This document shows positions 17,761-25,097 of a stretch of 64,000 bases of DNA, one piece after another (positions within the stretch are counted from its first letter, which is position 1; the number at the start of each line of letters is the position of its first letter). The stretch lies in the NCBI GenBank assembly GCA_944384855.1, contig CALWUY010000050.1, positions 124,001-188,000 of the forward strand, written 5' to 3'. The position numbers and the translations under genes are program-made. The notes under the pieces were generated by a model. It searched no databases. It saw only the letters and a list, made by a program, of their open reading frames with translations, and had not been told where the DNA came from. Source of the stretch: an uncultured Clostridia bacterium. Its GTDB lineage: Bacteria; Bacillota; Clostridia; Oscillospirales; Acutalibacteraceae.

Positions 17761-17800
17761 ACAGGCGCCTTGCAGCTTTGCTGTATGGGCGTTTGTCATT
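17761..17800 (+). terminator. probable terminator after the ferredoxin gene
   Basis: A stem of about 16 pairs (17761-17776 with 17780-17796, several G-T pairs and one bulged T) closes on loop TTT and is followed by a weak T-rich tail. It probably ends most ferredoxin mRNA, leaving some read-through into smpB, for which no clear separate promoter is visible. Confidence 0.5.
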
Positions 17801-17841
17801 TAGGGTAAAATCGACGTTTTGTGACAAGGGGGGATATTTCC

Positions 17842-18300
17842 GTGGAAAACATAAAAACGGTAGCCAAAAATAAAAAAGCGTACTATGAATACTATGTAAT
17901 CGAGAGCTTTGAAGCGGGAATATCGCTTTGCGGAACTGAGGTTAAGGCTATACGCGCAGGAGGCATAAATTTAAGGGATGCCTGGTGCAGTGTTGACAAC
18001 GGTGAAATGATAATAAAGCAGATGCATATAAGTCCGTATGAACACGGAAATATTTTTAACCGTCAGCCTGACCGCAACAGGAAGCTCTTAATGCATAAGC
18101 GGGAGATTATGCGGCTTTTCGGGCAGGTAAAGCAGGAAGGTTTAGCGCTGATACCGCTGTCGGTATATTTCAAAGGTTCACTGGTAAAAGTTGAATTGGG
18201 TCTGTGCAAAGGGAAAAAACTGCACGATAAGCGAGAAACCGCTGCCAAGCGTGATGCCGAGCGTGCGATAGACAGGGCGCTTAAGGAAAGAAATCAGTAA
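17842..18300 (+). CDS. smpB: SsrA-binding protein
   Basis: Binds tmRNA and delivers it to stalled ribosomes for trans-translation. The 152-residue protein has the family's opening KTVAKNKKAYYEY, then FEAGISLCGTEVKAIRAGG and the basic C-terminal tail after LCKGKKLHDKRETAAKRDA. The start is taken as GTG 17842, since AGGGGGG lies at good spacing upstream; a GTG at 17821 precedes that site. The gene ends 6 bases before the tmRNA gene, so both partners of the system are adjacent and probably on one transcript. Confidence 0.97.
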   Translation: MENIKTVAKNKKAYYEYYVIESFEAGISLCGTEVKAIRAGGINLRDAWCSVDNGEMIIKQMHISPYEHGNIFNRQPDRNRKLLMHKREIMRLFGQVKQEGLALIPLSVYFKGSLVKVELGLCKGKKLHDKRETAAKRDAERAIDRALKERNQ

Positions 18301-18306
18301 ATACAC

Positions 18307-18654
18307 GGGGATGTAAAGGATTCGACGGGGATTTCGAAATATCGGAAGCGAGCAGCGGTGCGGGACCGCTATAAAATCCGCATAAAAAATTAACTAACAA
18401 CAATAAAGTTGCATTAGCTGCCTAATTAAAGGCGGCTCATCCGAGCGGAGAATACCGCGGCTCTGCAAGGGTGTCATTTAAGCGGTGAACGTGAATAGAG
18501 GAGGGCCTCGGCCTTTATCACGGATAAGGGGCTACCGAGTACCGCAGTCCGGCACTTGACGGCGGCATAAGGGAATGTAAAGATGTGTCTGCGCTCGGAG
18601 ACGCCGGTACGGACAGATTTTCGGACGCGGGTTCGATTCCCGCCATCTCCACCA
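18307..18654 (+). ncRNA. ssrA: transfer-messenger RNA (tmRNA)
   Basis: Rescues stalled ribosomes and tags the nascent chain for degradation. The acceptor stem pairs GGGGATG (18307-18313) with CATCTCC (18644-18650) and the 3' ACCA is encoded. The 5' end shows the conserved GGATTCGACGGGG segment and the 3' end the T-arm GGTTCGATTCC. The tag frame ends GCA TTA GCT GCC TAA (18411-18425) and reads at least LTNNNKVALAA, with HKK before it if the resume codon is CAT at 18381; the first tag codon is uncertain. Length is 348 bases. smpB lies directly upstream and two tandem terminators follow. Confidence 0.97.
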
Positions 18655-18658
18655 CCGA

Positions 18659-18772
18659 GAGCCTCGGTTCGCACTACGCGGGCCGGGGTTTTGATTTTGC
18701 TTGAAATCATGTACCCGCGTTTTTAAAAAAATGTTTTTTGAAAAGGCAAGAGCCTCGGTTCGCATTACGCGG
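18659..18772 (+). repeat. duplicated 23-base terminator segment
   Basis: GAGCCTCGGTTCGCA-C/T-TACGCGG occurs at 18659-18681 and 18750-18772 with one difference. It forms the 5' half of each of the two tandem terminators after tmRNA, which points to a local duplication. Confidence 0.8.
18662..18696 (+). terminator. first terminator after tmRNA
   Basis: CCTCGG (18662-18667) pairs with CCGGGG (18683-18688, one G-T pair) with a small inner CGC/GCG stem, then TTTTGATTTT. It shares 22 of 23 bases with the second terminator's 5' arm and loop. Confidence 0.7.
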
Positions 18773-18789
18773 ACTGAGGCTCTCTTTTT
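18749..18789 (+). terminator. second, stronger terminator after tmRNA
   Basis: An 11-pair stem (AGAGCCTCGGT with ACTGAGGCTCT, 18749-18759 with 18773-18783), then CTTTTTA. It lies 91 bases after the first terminator and shares its loop and 5' arm. Confidence 0.85.
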
Positions 18790-19014
18790 ATTTAATCAGA
18801 TGCTCCCGTTTAAAGCATCATATTTCTTAGTAAAAGCTGAGGACAGGGTTTACATGATGGGTTAGGTCTTTTTACTTGTTCCCGTTTACATCTCACCTCT
18901 TTTTATTTTGCCGGAATTTATGCGGCCGTCTAAAAAAAATAAAACTGACAGCACGATATTTCTCTTGTTTATCCTGATTTAACAGTTAAAAGTAATTTCT
19001 TTTATAAACCGTTT

Positions 19015-19872
19015 TCAGCGACCGTTTTTATAGTCTTTGAAAAGCTGTTCTAAAAACAGCGGCAAAATCGTATATACATACGGCAACACATAAAATCCCA
19101 GTCCCAGCCAAAAGCAATTCAGGACAGATAAAAATGCCGGGTAATTCAAATCGGGATAAATGTAACTGAAGAAATCATTAGAAACCGTCACGACTGAAAT
19201 ACTTCTACGCACGGCGGTAATCAGAAAATTTATCGCAAAATATATTACGCCGTCTAATATTGCCCAGGGCAAAAATATAAGTAATATGTAAATAAGGCGG
19301 AATATTTTCTTTAATTTCATAACTTTGAAGGAAACCGACACCGTTTCCTTTACACCTGACTGATTTAAAGCAAAATAATAGTTGCACATAAGGAATTTGT
19401 AACTGACAAGGAAAGCTATAAGCTTCAATACCGCCGAAAATTCCGCCAGATAAAAACCAAAGTTGAATATGTTCAAAAAACTTATGCCGCTGCTGTATGC
19501 CAAAAGATTAACACAGGCGGGAATAATATTAATCAGAAAAATTTTCTTAATGTTTTCCGCGTTCAAAAAAGTTTTTATTTCCGATTTGATATCGTATCCT
19601 TTTTGCTGCTGCAAGATAACGATTATTTTGAAAAACACCGCCGATATCAGCGAAACTGCCGCAAGCCTTATGAAGAAATAAACAAACAAAAGGACCGCCT
19701 TTACAAAGCCGCTGAGCTTTTCCCATGAATTTATATAGCCTGCATACTCAACTATAGCGACCGTGACGGCATTTAAAGCCATAATTAAACATGCCGCAGG
19801 TATCAGCGCTTTATAATTACATTTCAAAAAGCCTTTTGCTTTTATTCGCATTTCCTTTAACACGGCAATCAC
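19015..19872 (-). CDS. multi-pass membrane protein, DUF975-like
   Basis: A 285-residue protein with about six long hydrophobic segments and few conserved polar residues. The pattern, an N-terminal amphipathic start, paired helices, then LIYILLIFLPWAILDGVIYF and a final FLEQLF segment, resembles the DUF975-type membrane family, whose function is unknown. The start is uncertain: GTG 19872 opens the frame, and an ATG eight codons in has AAAGGA too close to it. It stands alone between the tmRNA terminators and the divergent DUF368 gene. I can assign no substrate. Confidence 0.65.
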   Translation of the reverse strand: MIAVLKEMRIKAKGFLKCNYKALIPAACLIMALNAVTVAIVEYAGYINSWEKLSGFVKAVLLFVYFFIRLAAVSLISAVFFKIIVILQQQKGYDIKSEIKTFLNAENIKKIFLINIIPACVNLLAYSSGISFLNIFNFGFYLAEFSAVLKLIAFLVSYKFLMCNYYFALNQSGVKETVSVSFKVMKLKKIFRLIYILLIFLPWAILDGVIYFAINFLITAVRRSISVVTVSNDFFSYIYPDLNYPAFLSVLNCFWLGLGFYVLPYVYTILPLFLEQLFKDYKNGR

Positions 19873-20143
19873 ACTTTCTCATTATATATTATTCAATTTG
19901 GTGGCTTTCATAAGATATTTTACAGGCTCTGTACAGCCTGCCGCTTATGTTCCGCGGATATTAAGGCAGAGAAAGGACCGATTCCTATTAATACAAATGT
20001 AACATACCCATATAAAAAAAGCAAGAAAAAAGGTATTGGATATTAAGTTTTTCCTCACGGATTTTGGTCTTTCCCGGAAGGTATTTTCAAACTGAGTTTG
20101 TTGCGGTTGCAGTTGGTTTTTGAAAAACTTAAAAAATAATTTG
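19873..20143. other. intergenic region with no recognised feature
   Basis: Between divergent membrane-protein genes. A 70-codon frame on the minus strand (19945-20157) has low-complexity composition and no credible ribosome site, so I do not call it. A TATAAT-like hexamer near 19881-19886 may serve the minus-strand gene. Confidence 0.4.
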
Positions 20144-20172
20144 TTGTAATTATTCATAAAAAATGTTATTAT
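20144..20172 (+). promoter_or_regulatory. promoter of the DUF368 gene
   Basis: TTGTAA (20144-20149), a 17-base spacer and TATTAT (20167-20172), about 47 bases upstream of the ATG. Confidence 0.5.
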
Positions 20173-20218
20173 ATATTAAAACTGTAAAATAAATACAGAG
20201 GTTTTTGCGAGGTAATTT

Positions 20219-21076
20219 ATGATTAACTTTTTAAAAGGAATAGCTACAGGCTTGGGAGCCATAGCGCCGGGGCTTAGCGGCAGCGTTCTGCTGGTTATTT
20301 TCGGACTGTATCAAAAAACTATAGCCGCTATAAATGAATTTTTCAGATTAAAAAACGTAGGGAAGAATTTTAAATTTTTAGCTTTGCTGGGTTCCGGTAT
20401 AGTTATAGGAGCCGTGCTTTTCAGCAAACTGGTGGATTTTCTGCTTGTGAACTTTGAAATGTATACCCGTTTTGCTTTTTTGGGGCTTATACTGGGAACT
20501 ATACCTCTGTTTTTCAGGGAAGTCAGAAAAGAGGGTTTTTCCGCCAAATATTACATTTTTATACTCGCTGCGTTTTGTGCGGGAATATTTTTATTCGTGT
20601 TTAACCGCGACTATTTTCCGCCGGTCGAGGATCCTGATATCTGGCAGTCGGTGGTTTTAGGTCTGGCTGTTGCGGTTTCCTATATAGTCCCGGGAGTTGA
20701 CAGCGCGGCTATTCTTTCGGCGCTCGGATTTTACGATTTATGGGTAAGCTCAGTGGCGCACTTTAACTTTGAAGTGCTTATCCCGGCAGGCGTCGGGGCG
20801 GTTATAGGCGTAGTAATAATTTCCATAGTGATAAATAAGCTTATAGCCAACTTTTATACTGCTACATTTTCTGTTATTTTCGGACTGTTTCTGTCGGTTA
20901 TACCGAGCGTTCTGAATGAAGGAAGTCTTGCCGCGGCAGGTATGAATATACAGACCCTTATAAGTTTAATACTTATGGTGGTAGGTTTTGTGCTGTCGAT
21001 TTTGTTCGGCAACTTGGAAAAGTTAAGTTCAGGAGATTCGGAAAACGACAACCCGTTAAAAATCGCGCAAGAATAA
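20219..21076 (+). CDS. DUF368 family membrane protein (polyprenyl-phosphate translocase family)
   Basis: A 285-residue polytopic protein. The N-terminal FLKGIATGLGAIAPGLSGSV and the internally repeated SYIVPGVDSAAILSALG, each with a Pro-Gly-(Leu/Val)-(Ser/Asp)-(Gly/Ser) re-entrant motif, are diagnostic of DUF368. Members of this family have been shown to recycle undecaprenyl phosphate across the membrane (PopT). The carrier lipid is needed for peptidoglycan and for the surface glycopolymer encoded at 6-12.5 kb. GAGGT precedes the ATG. It seems to be a single-gene unit. Confidence 0.9.
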   Translation: MINFLKGIATGLGAIAPGLSGSVLLVIFGLYQKTIAAINEFFRLKNVGKNFKFLALLGSGIVIGAVLFSKLVDFLLVNFEMYTRFAFLGLILGTIPLFFREVRKEGFSAKYYIFILAAFCAGIFLFVFNRDYFPPVEDPDIWQSVVLGLAVAVSYIVPGVDSAAILSALGFYDLWVSSVAHFNFEVLIPAGVGAVIGVVIISIVINKLIANFYTATFSVIFGLFLSVIPSVLNEGSLAAAGMNIQTLISLILMVVGFVLSILFGNLEKLSSGDSENDNPLKIAQE

Positions 21077-21136
21077 CCGATTGTTTAAAATTCGGTAAAC
21101 CATACGGTTATTGCCGGCGCAGTTTATTAAGAGTAT

Positions 21137-21165
21137 TTGACATTTTGGCATTAAAGTGGTAAATT
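21137..21165 (+). promoter_or_regulatory. promoter of the phenylacetate-CoA ligase operon
   Basis: Perfect TTGACA (21137-21142), a 17-base spacer and TAAATT (21160-21165), about 60 bases upstream of the ATG. Confidence 0.65.
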
Positions 21166-21225
21166 AAAAATGAAAAGGGTATATGTTATATAATTTTTTT
21201 TACAGATAAAGGACGGCGAAATCCA

Positions 21226-22536
21226 ATGGAAAAACGTTATTTCCAGAAAGAAATTGAAACCATGCCGGTTGAGCAGATAAAAAAGCTGCAATCGGAGAAG
21301 TTGGTAAAGCAGGTAAAGCATGTTTACGAAAATGTGGCTTATTACCGAGATCTTATGGATAAAAAAGGGGTAACCCCTGACGACATAAAGGGTATAGAAG
21401 ATCTGCACAAGCTGCCTTTTCTTACCAAAAGTGATTTGCGGGATGCTTATCCCTACGGTCTGCTGGCAAAACCTCTTGAAGACTGTGTAAGAATACAGTC
21501 GACATCGGGGACCACAGGCAAGAGGGTAGTGGCGTTCTATACGCAGCATGATATAGATTTATGGGAAGACTGCTGCGCCAGGGCAATAGTAGCTGCGGGC
21601 GGCAGTAAAAGCGACGTTTGCCAGGTGGCATACGGCTACGGTCTTTTCACCGGAGGTCCGGGGCTTAACGGCGGTTCGCATAAGGTAGGATGCCTTACGC
21701 TTCCGATGTCATCGGGATTCACCGAAAGACAGATAATGTTTATGAACGACCTTAAAGCTACTATTCTTTGCTGCACTCCTTCATACGCGGCATACATAGG
21801 AGAGACACTCAAGGAAATGGGATATACTCCCGACCAGATCCCGCTTAAAGCCGGTATTTTCGGAGCTGAGCCATGGACTCAGGAAATGCGCCGGAATATA
21901 GAGGAAACGCTGGGAATAAAGGCGTACGATATTTACGGACTTACAGAAACCTCCGGTCCCGGAGTATCCTTTGAGTGCGAGGAACAGACCGGGATGCACA
22001 TAAACGAGGATCATTTTTTAGCTGAAATTATAGACCCTGAAACGGGAGAAGTACTGCCGGAGGGCAGCAAGGGAGAATTGGTATTCACCTCTCTTGATAA
22101 GGAGGCATTCCCGCTGCTTCGCTACCGCACACGCGATATCTGTGTGTTAAGCCGCAAAAAGTGTTCCTGCGGAAGAACCTTTATAAAGATGAGCAAACCT
22201 ATGGGCAGAAGTGACGATATGCTGATAATACGCGGTGTAAATGTATTCCCCAGCCAGATAGAAACCGTACTTCTGAAGGAGGGTTACCAGCCTAACTATC
22301 AGATCGTGGTTGACAGAGCGAATAATACGGATACATTTGAAGTAAATGTTGAGCTCAACACGGAAAAATTCACCGATACCGTAAGCGGTGTTACCGCAAT
22401 GGAGAAATCTCTTGCCGAGGCGCTTAAGACCATGCTCGGAATTAATCCGAAGGTCAATCTCGTTCCGCCGAAGAGTATTGTTCGAAGCGAAGGTAAAGCA
22501 GTCCGCGTTATAGACAAACGCAATCTGCACGATTAA
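21226..22536 (+). CDS. paaK: phenylacetate-CoA ligase
   Basis: An adenylate-forming enzyme that activates phenylacetate (or another arylacetate) with ATP and CoA. The 436-residue length fits PaaK. Motifs include the P-loop-like QSTSGTTGKRVV near residue 88, AYDIYGLTETSGPG for adenylate binding, and the C-terminal GRSDDMLIIRGVNVFPSQIE hinge. In anaerobic Clostridia these genes occur with ACT-domain or indolepyruvate oxidoreductase genes and take part in aromatic amino-acid fermentation. Here only the ACT-domain gene follows, 14 bases downstream, in the same operon. The promoter is close to consensus. Confidence 0.93.
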   Translation: MEKRYFQKEIETMPVEQIKKLQSEKLVKQVKHVYENVAYYRDLMDKKGVTPDDIKGIEDLHKLPFLTKSDLRDAYPYGLLAKPLEDCVRIQSTSGTTGKRVVAFYTQHDIDLWEDCCARAIVAAGGSKSDVCQVAYGYGLFTGGPGLNGGSHKVGCLTLPMSSGFTERQIMFMNDLKATILCCTPSYAAYIGETLKEMGYTPDQIPLKAGIFGAEPWTQEMRRNIEETLGIKAYDIYGLTETSGPGVSFECEEQTGMHINEDHFLAEIIDPETGEVLPEGSKGELVFTSLDKEAFPLLRYRTRDICVLSRKKCSCGRTFIKMSKPMGRSDDMLIIRGVNVFPSQIETVLLKEGYQPNYQIVVDRANNTDTFEVNVELNTEKFTDTVSGVTAMEKSLAEALKTMLGINPKVNLVPPKSIVRSEGKAVRVIDKRNLHD

Positions 22537-22550
22537 AAGGAGGGTTATTT

Positions 22551-22982
22551 ATGTCATTGAAGCAACTTACGATTTTTGTTGAAAACAAACAGGGCGCTTT
22601 GGTTGATATTACCGAAACTCTGGCGGCCAACAATGTAAATATCCGTGCTCTTTCCATCGCAGATACCGAGGAGTTCGGCATTTTAAGGCTTATTGTAAAC
22701 GATAACCAAACCGCTATTACAACACTGCATGATAAGGGATATCTTATTAAAACCACCGAAGTGGTAGGTGTAAAAATAGGAGACGCTCCGGGCAAACTGT
22801 CTACCGCGCTTAAAGTGCTTGATGAGAACGGGATTAATATGGAGTATCTTTACGCGTTTATGTCCCGAACCGAAAAGCATGCTTATGTTGTGCTGAGGGT
22901 TGCGGACAACGCGGCTGCCGAGACCGCGCTTGAGGGCGCGGGATATCACATGATAACCGATGCCGATGTAGATAAGCTTTGA
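22551..22982 (+). CDS. tandem ACT-domain protein
   Basis: A 143-residue protein of two ACT domains, one opening KQLTIFVENKQGALVDIT and the second VGVKIGDAPGKLSTALKVL. ACT domains bind amino acids as regulators. Proteins of this build commonly follow paaK in Clostridia and probably sense an aromatic amino acid or modulate the ligase; that link is inferred from the gene order. AGGAGGG precedes the ATG. A strong bidirectional terminator follows. Confidence 0.9.
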   Translation: MSLKQLTIFVENKQGALVDITETLAANNVNIRALSIADTEEFGILRLIVNDNQTAITTLHDKGYLIKTTEVVGVKIGDAPGKLSTALKVLDENGINMEYLYAFMSRTEKHAYVVLRVADNAAAETALEGAGYHMITDADVDKL

Positions 22983-23004
22983 TTTGAATAAAACGGAAAA
23001 AATA

Positions 23005-23044
23005 AAAGTCCGCAGACGAAACTTAACGTCTGCGGACTTTTATT
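23005..23044. terminator. bidirectional terminator after the ACT-domain gene
   Basis: A 14-pair perfect stem, AAAGTCCGCAGACG with CGTCTGCGGACTTT (23005-23018, 23027-23040), loop AAACTTAA, then TATTAT. Both arms end in A or T runs, so it can serve the two convergent genes. Confidence 0.9.
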
Positions 23045-23051
23045 ATATATT

Positions 23052-25007
23052 TTAATCAAAAACTAAGATTTCATACATTTTAAGTTCGTCAAGATTGACT
23101 TTCACAAAACCGTTTTCGTATTTAAAAGATAATTCGGTATGTTCGGGTTCAAGAAATACTTTTGAAGGTTTATCGCATTTTACCTTTACTTCTATATCGC
23201 GGAGACTCGGCACCTCGTCATATATAAGCACATTACTGTCAGCGTGAGGGCCGGATGTATTTACAAGATTTACACAGAGTCTGCCGTCTTTCATCAGCGC
23301 CGTTACTTCCGCATTGCGGCTGCCGCATACTTCAACAAATTTTTCCGGCAGCAGTCTGTCTGTAACATTTTTCATAAAATCAGACAGCCTTATATCTTTT
23401 ATAGAATTGTAAAGCAGGCCGGTATCAAAATAAACTCCGGCTATTTTACCTTTTCCGTAATTCCTCACGGTAGCGGCAATATCCCGTTTTGTGCCGGGAT
23501 AATCATAATATATGTAATCTATGACTTCGGTATCCACAGGGGATACGCTTAATACGTCGGCAGGTTTGCCTATGGATGAAGTATAACCATCCTGTCTTAT
23601 ATAAATTCGGCTGTTTTTCTTGATGCATTCTGATTTTACTCCGAGTTCCTTTTCGAAAAATTTAGATGCTTTACAGCCTATGATAAGCAGCTTTCCTCCG
23701 TTTTCGGCAAACGATAAAAGTTGTTCTTTGTTATCAAGGTATTCCCACTCGGGAATTACTATGAGCGAGTATGAATTTATTCTTTCGTTTAAAGTTTCCT
23801 CATGAATAAAGTCTACCGGCATTCCCAGAGACGACATAAGTGTTACATTTCCCCAAACAAATTTGAGGGTGCCGTCCATAAACCCGAAAGCTTCGTTTGC
23901 TATTTTATAGGCGGCTTTTCCGCTGTAAAAAACTGCGATTTCCGCTTTTGATTCACCAAGGTGGCAGTAATTTTGCCGCGCACGGCAAAATTCTCCCAGA
24001 CCGGCACTTGATTTTATTTCGTCAAGTTTTACCGAACCGTCCGGATTTTGAATATAATATACCTGAAAAGCGCCGCCGTGCGCCAGAACAATCGACGCCT
24101 CCTGCATAAGCTGAACCGGAGTTTTTGAAGCGTAATACTCTCCGCTTCCTGTGGGATCACCCTCTTTTGCGGGAATAAGGCTTCTGTTCCAGCTCATAAG
24201 ATCCCACGGGATTTTCTGTTGTGACATAAACTTGCTTTCATATTTAAGATGGTTTATAACATCAAGCGCGTAAACGTCGCCTGTAATATAATCAACATCG
24301 GCGCAGACACTTTGCGGCATATATGTAGTAAAAGCCCAGTTGCTGGCAATTTGAAAGTCCGGATATTTTTCGTGCACAATACGTGTATAATCTTTAAGAT
24401 AATCCAGAAATGCCTGACGCAGCATATCGAGATATTCGTCAAAATATTTATCTCCCCGCTTTTTGGGAAGTTCACGGCAGCCGGTTTTTTCAAAAAATTT
24501 TTGCCTTGTTGTCTCTCCGCAGTCCCGGAGCACTCCCCAGCAGTCTCCGTCCACCCATACCCCGTCGGTCTTATAGTCGCCTGCAAGCTCGCAGAGCTGC
24601 GGTATGAGAACCTCCTTAGCATAAGGTGTGTACAGGTTTACAGCATTCGGATTTTTGCTGCCGTCGGGATTTATAACCGCCCAGTCGGGATGCTTTTTTA
24701 TTGCTTCACAGTCAAAAATTCCCGAATAGTGGGTATAAAGAGCGACCCCGTTTTTTTCAGTGACTTTCCGCCAGATTTTGAGTACGTCACGCTCTATTTC
24801 CGGGGCGGAATTTCCAAGCTTTGAAGGATAACTTGCTATACCCGGATGCCCTTTTGAATCACACTGCAGGAAATCGGGTTTTGCAATGTCTATAATACTC
24901 TGCACCATTTCTTCGGTGACGGTTTTCCCTATAGGAACATTGTCCGGCTTGGCGTGAAAATCAAAATGCAGGCCGAATATGCAGTCTTTTCTTCTGAGTT
25001 TTTTCAT
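23052..25007 (-). CDS. TIM-barrel glycoside hydrolase-like protein (GHL6-like)
   Basis: About 651 residues with no signal peptide. The N-terminal barrel has QCDSKGHPGIASYPSK, VALYTHYSGIFDCEA, HPDWAVINPDG and TDGVWVDGDCWG, features of the hypothetical glycosyl hydrolase 6 group related to GH29/GH42-type enzymes. A Rossmann-like GHL trimerisation-like region (IVIPEWEYLDNKEQLLSFAE) and a C-terminal beta domain follow. It would act on sugars in the cytoplasm; the substrate is unknown. The start is ATG 25007, after GAGAGGT with 8 bases spacing; an upstream GTG at 25028 precedes that site. Confidence 0.7.
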   Translation of the reverse strand: MKKLRRKDCIFGLHFDFHAKPDNVPIGKTVTEEMVQSIIDIAKPDFLQCDSKGHPGIASYPSKLGNSAPEIERDVLKIWRKVTEKNGVALYTHYSGIFDCEAIKKHPDWAVINPDGSKNPNAVNLYTPYAKEVLIPQLCELAGDYKTDGVWVDGDCWGVLRDCGETTRQKFFEKTGCRELPKKRGDKYFDEYLDMLRQAFLDYLKDYTRIVHEKYPDFQIASNWAFTTYMPQSVCADVDYITGDVYALDVINHLKYESKFMSQQKIPWDLMSWNRSLIPAKEGDPTGSGEYYASKTPVQLMQEASIVLAHGGAFQVYYIQNPDGSVKLDEIKSSAGLGEFCRARQNYCHLGESKAEIAVFYSGKAAYKIANEAFGFMDGTLKFVWGNVTLMSSLGMPVDFIHEETLNERINSYSLIVIPEWEYLDNKEQLLSFAENGGKLLIIGCKASKFFEKELGVKSECIKKNSRIYIRQDGYTSSIGKPADVLSVSPVDTEVIDYIYYDYPGTKRDIAATVRNYGKGKIAGVYFDTGLLYNSIKDIRLSDFMKNVTDRLLPEKFVEVCGSRNAEVTALMKDGRLCVNLVNTSGPHADSNVLIYDEVPSLRDIEVKVKCDKPSKVFLEPEHTELSFKYENGFVKVNLDELKMYEILVFD

Positions 25008-25097
25008 AGCTTTATACCTCTCGCGCACGTTTTTTCCTATTATAATCCTTCATAATACAAAAACAAGGGCAATATAGTATAACCGGTATAACAAAAT

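Noticed and set aside
18474-18765. Minus-strand reading frames across the tmRNA region
   Set aside because: They are antisense to tmRNA and its terminators; the peptide is Arg-rich, as expected from structured RNA.
19945-20157. 70-codon reading frame on the minus strand
   Set aside because: No ribosome site, low-complexity composition and no recognisable motif.
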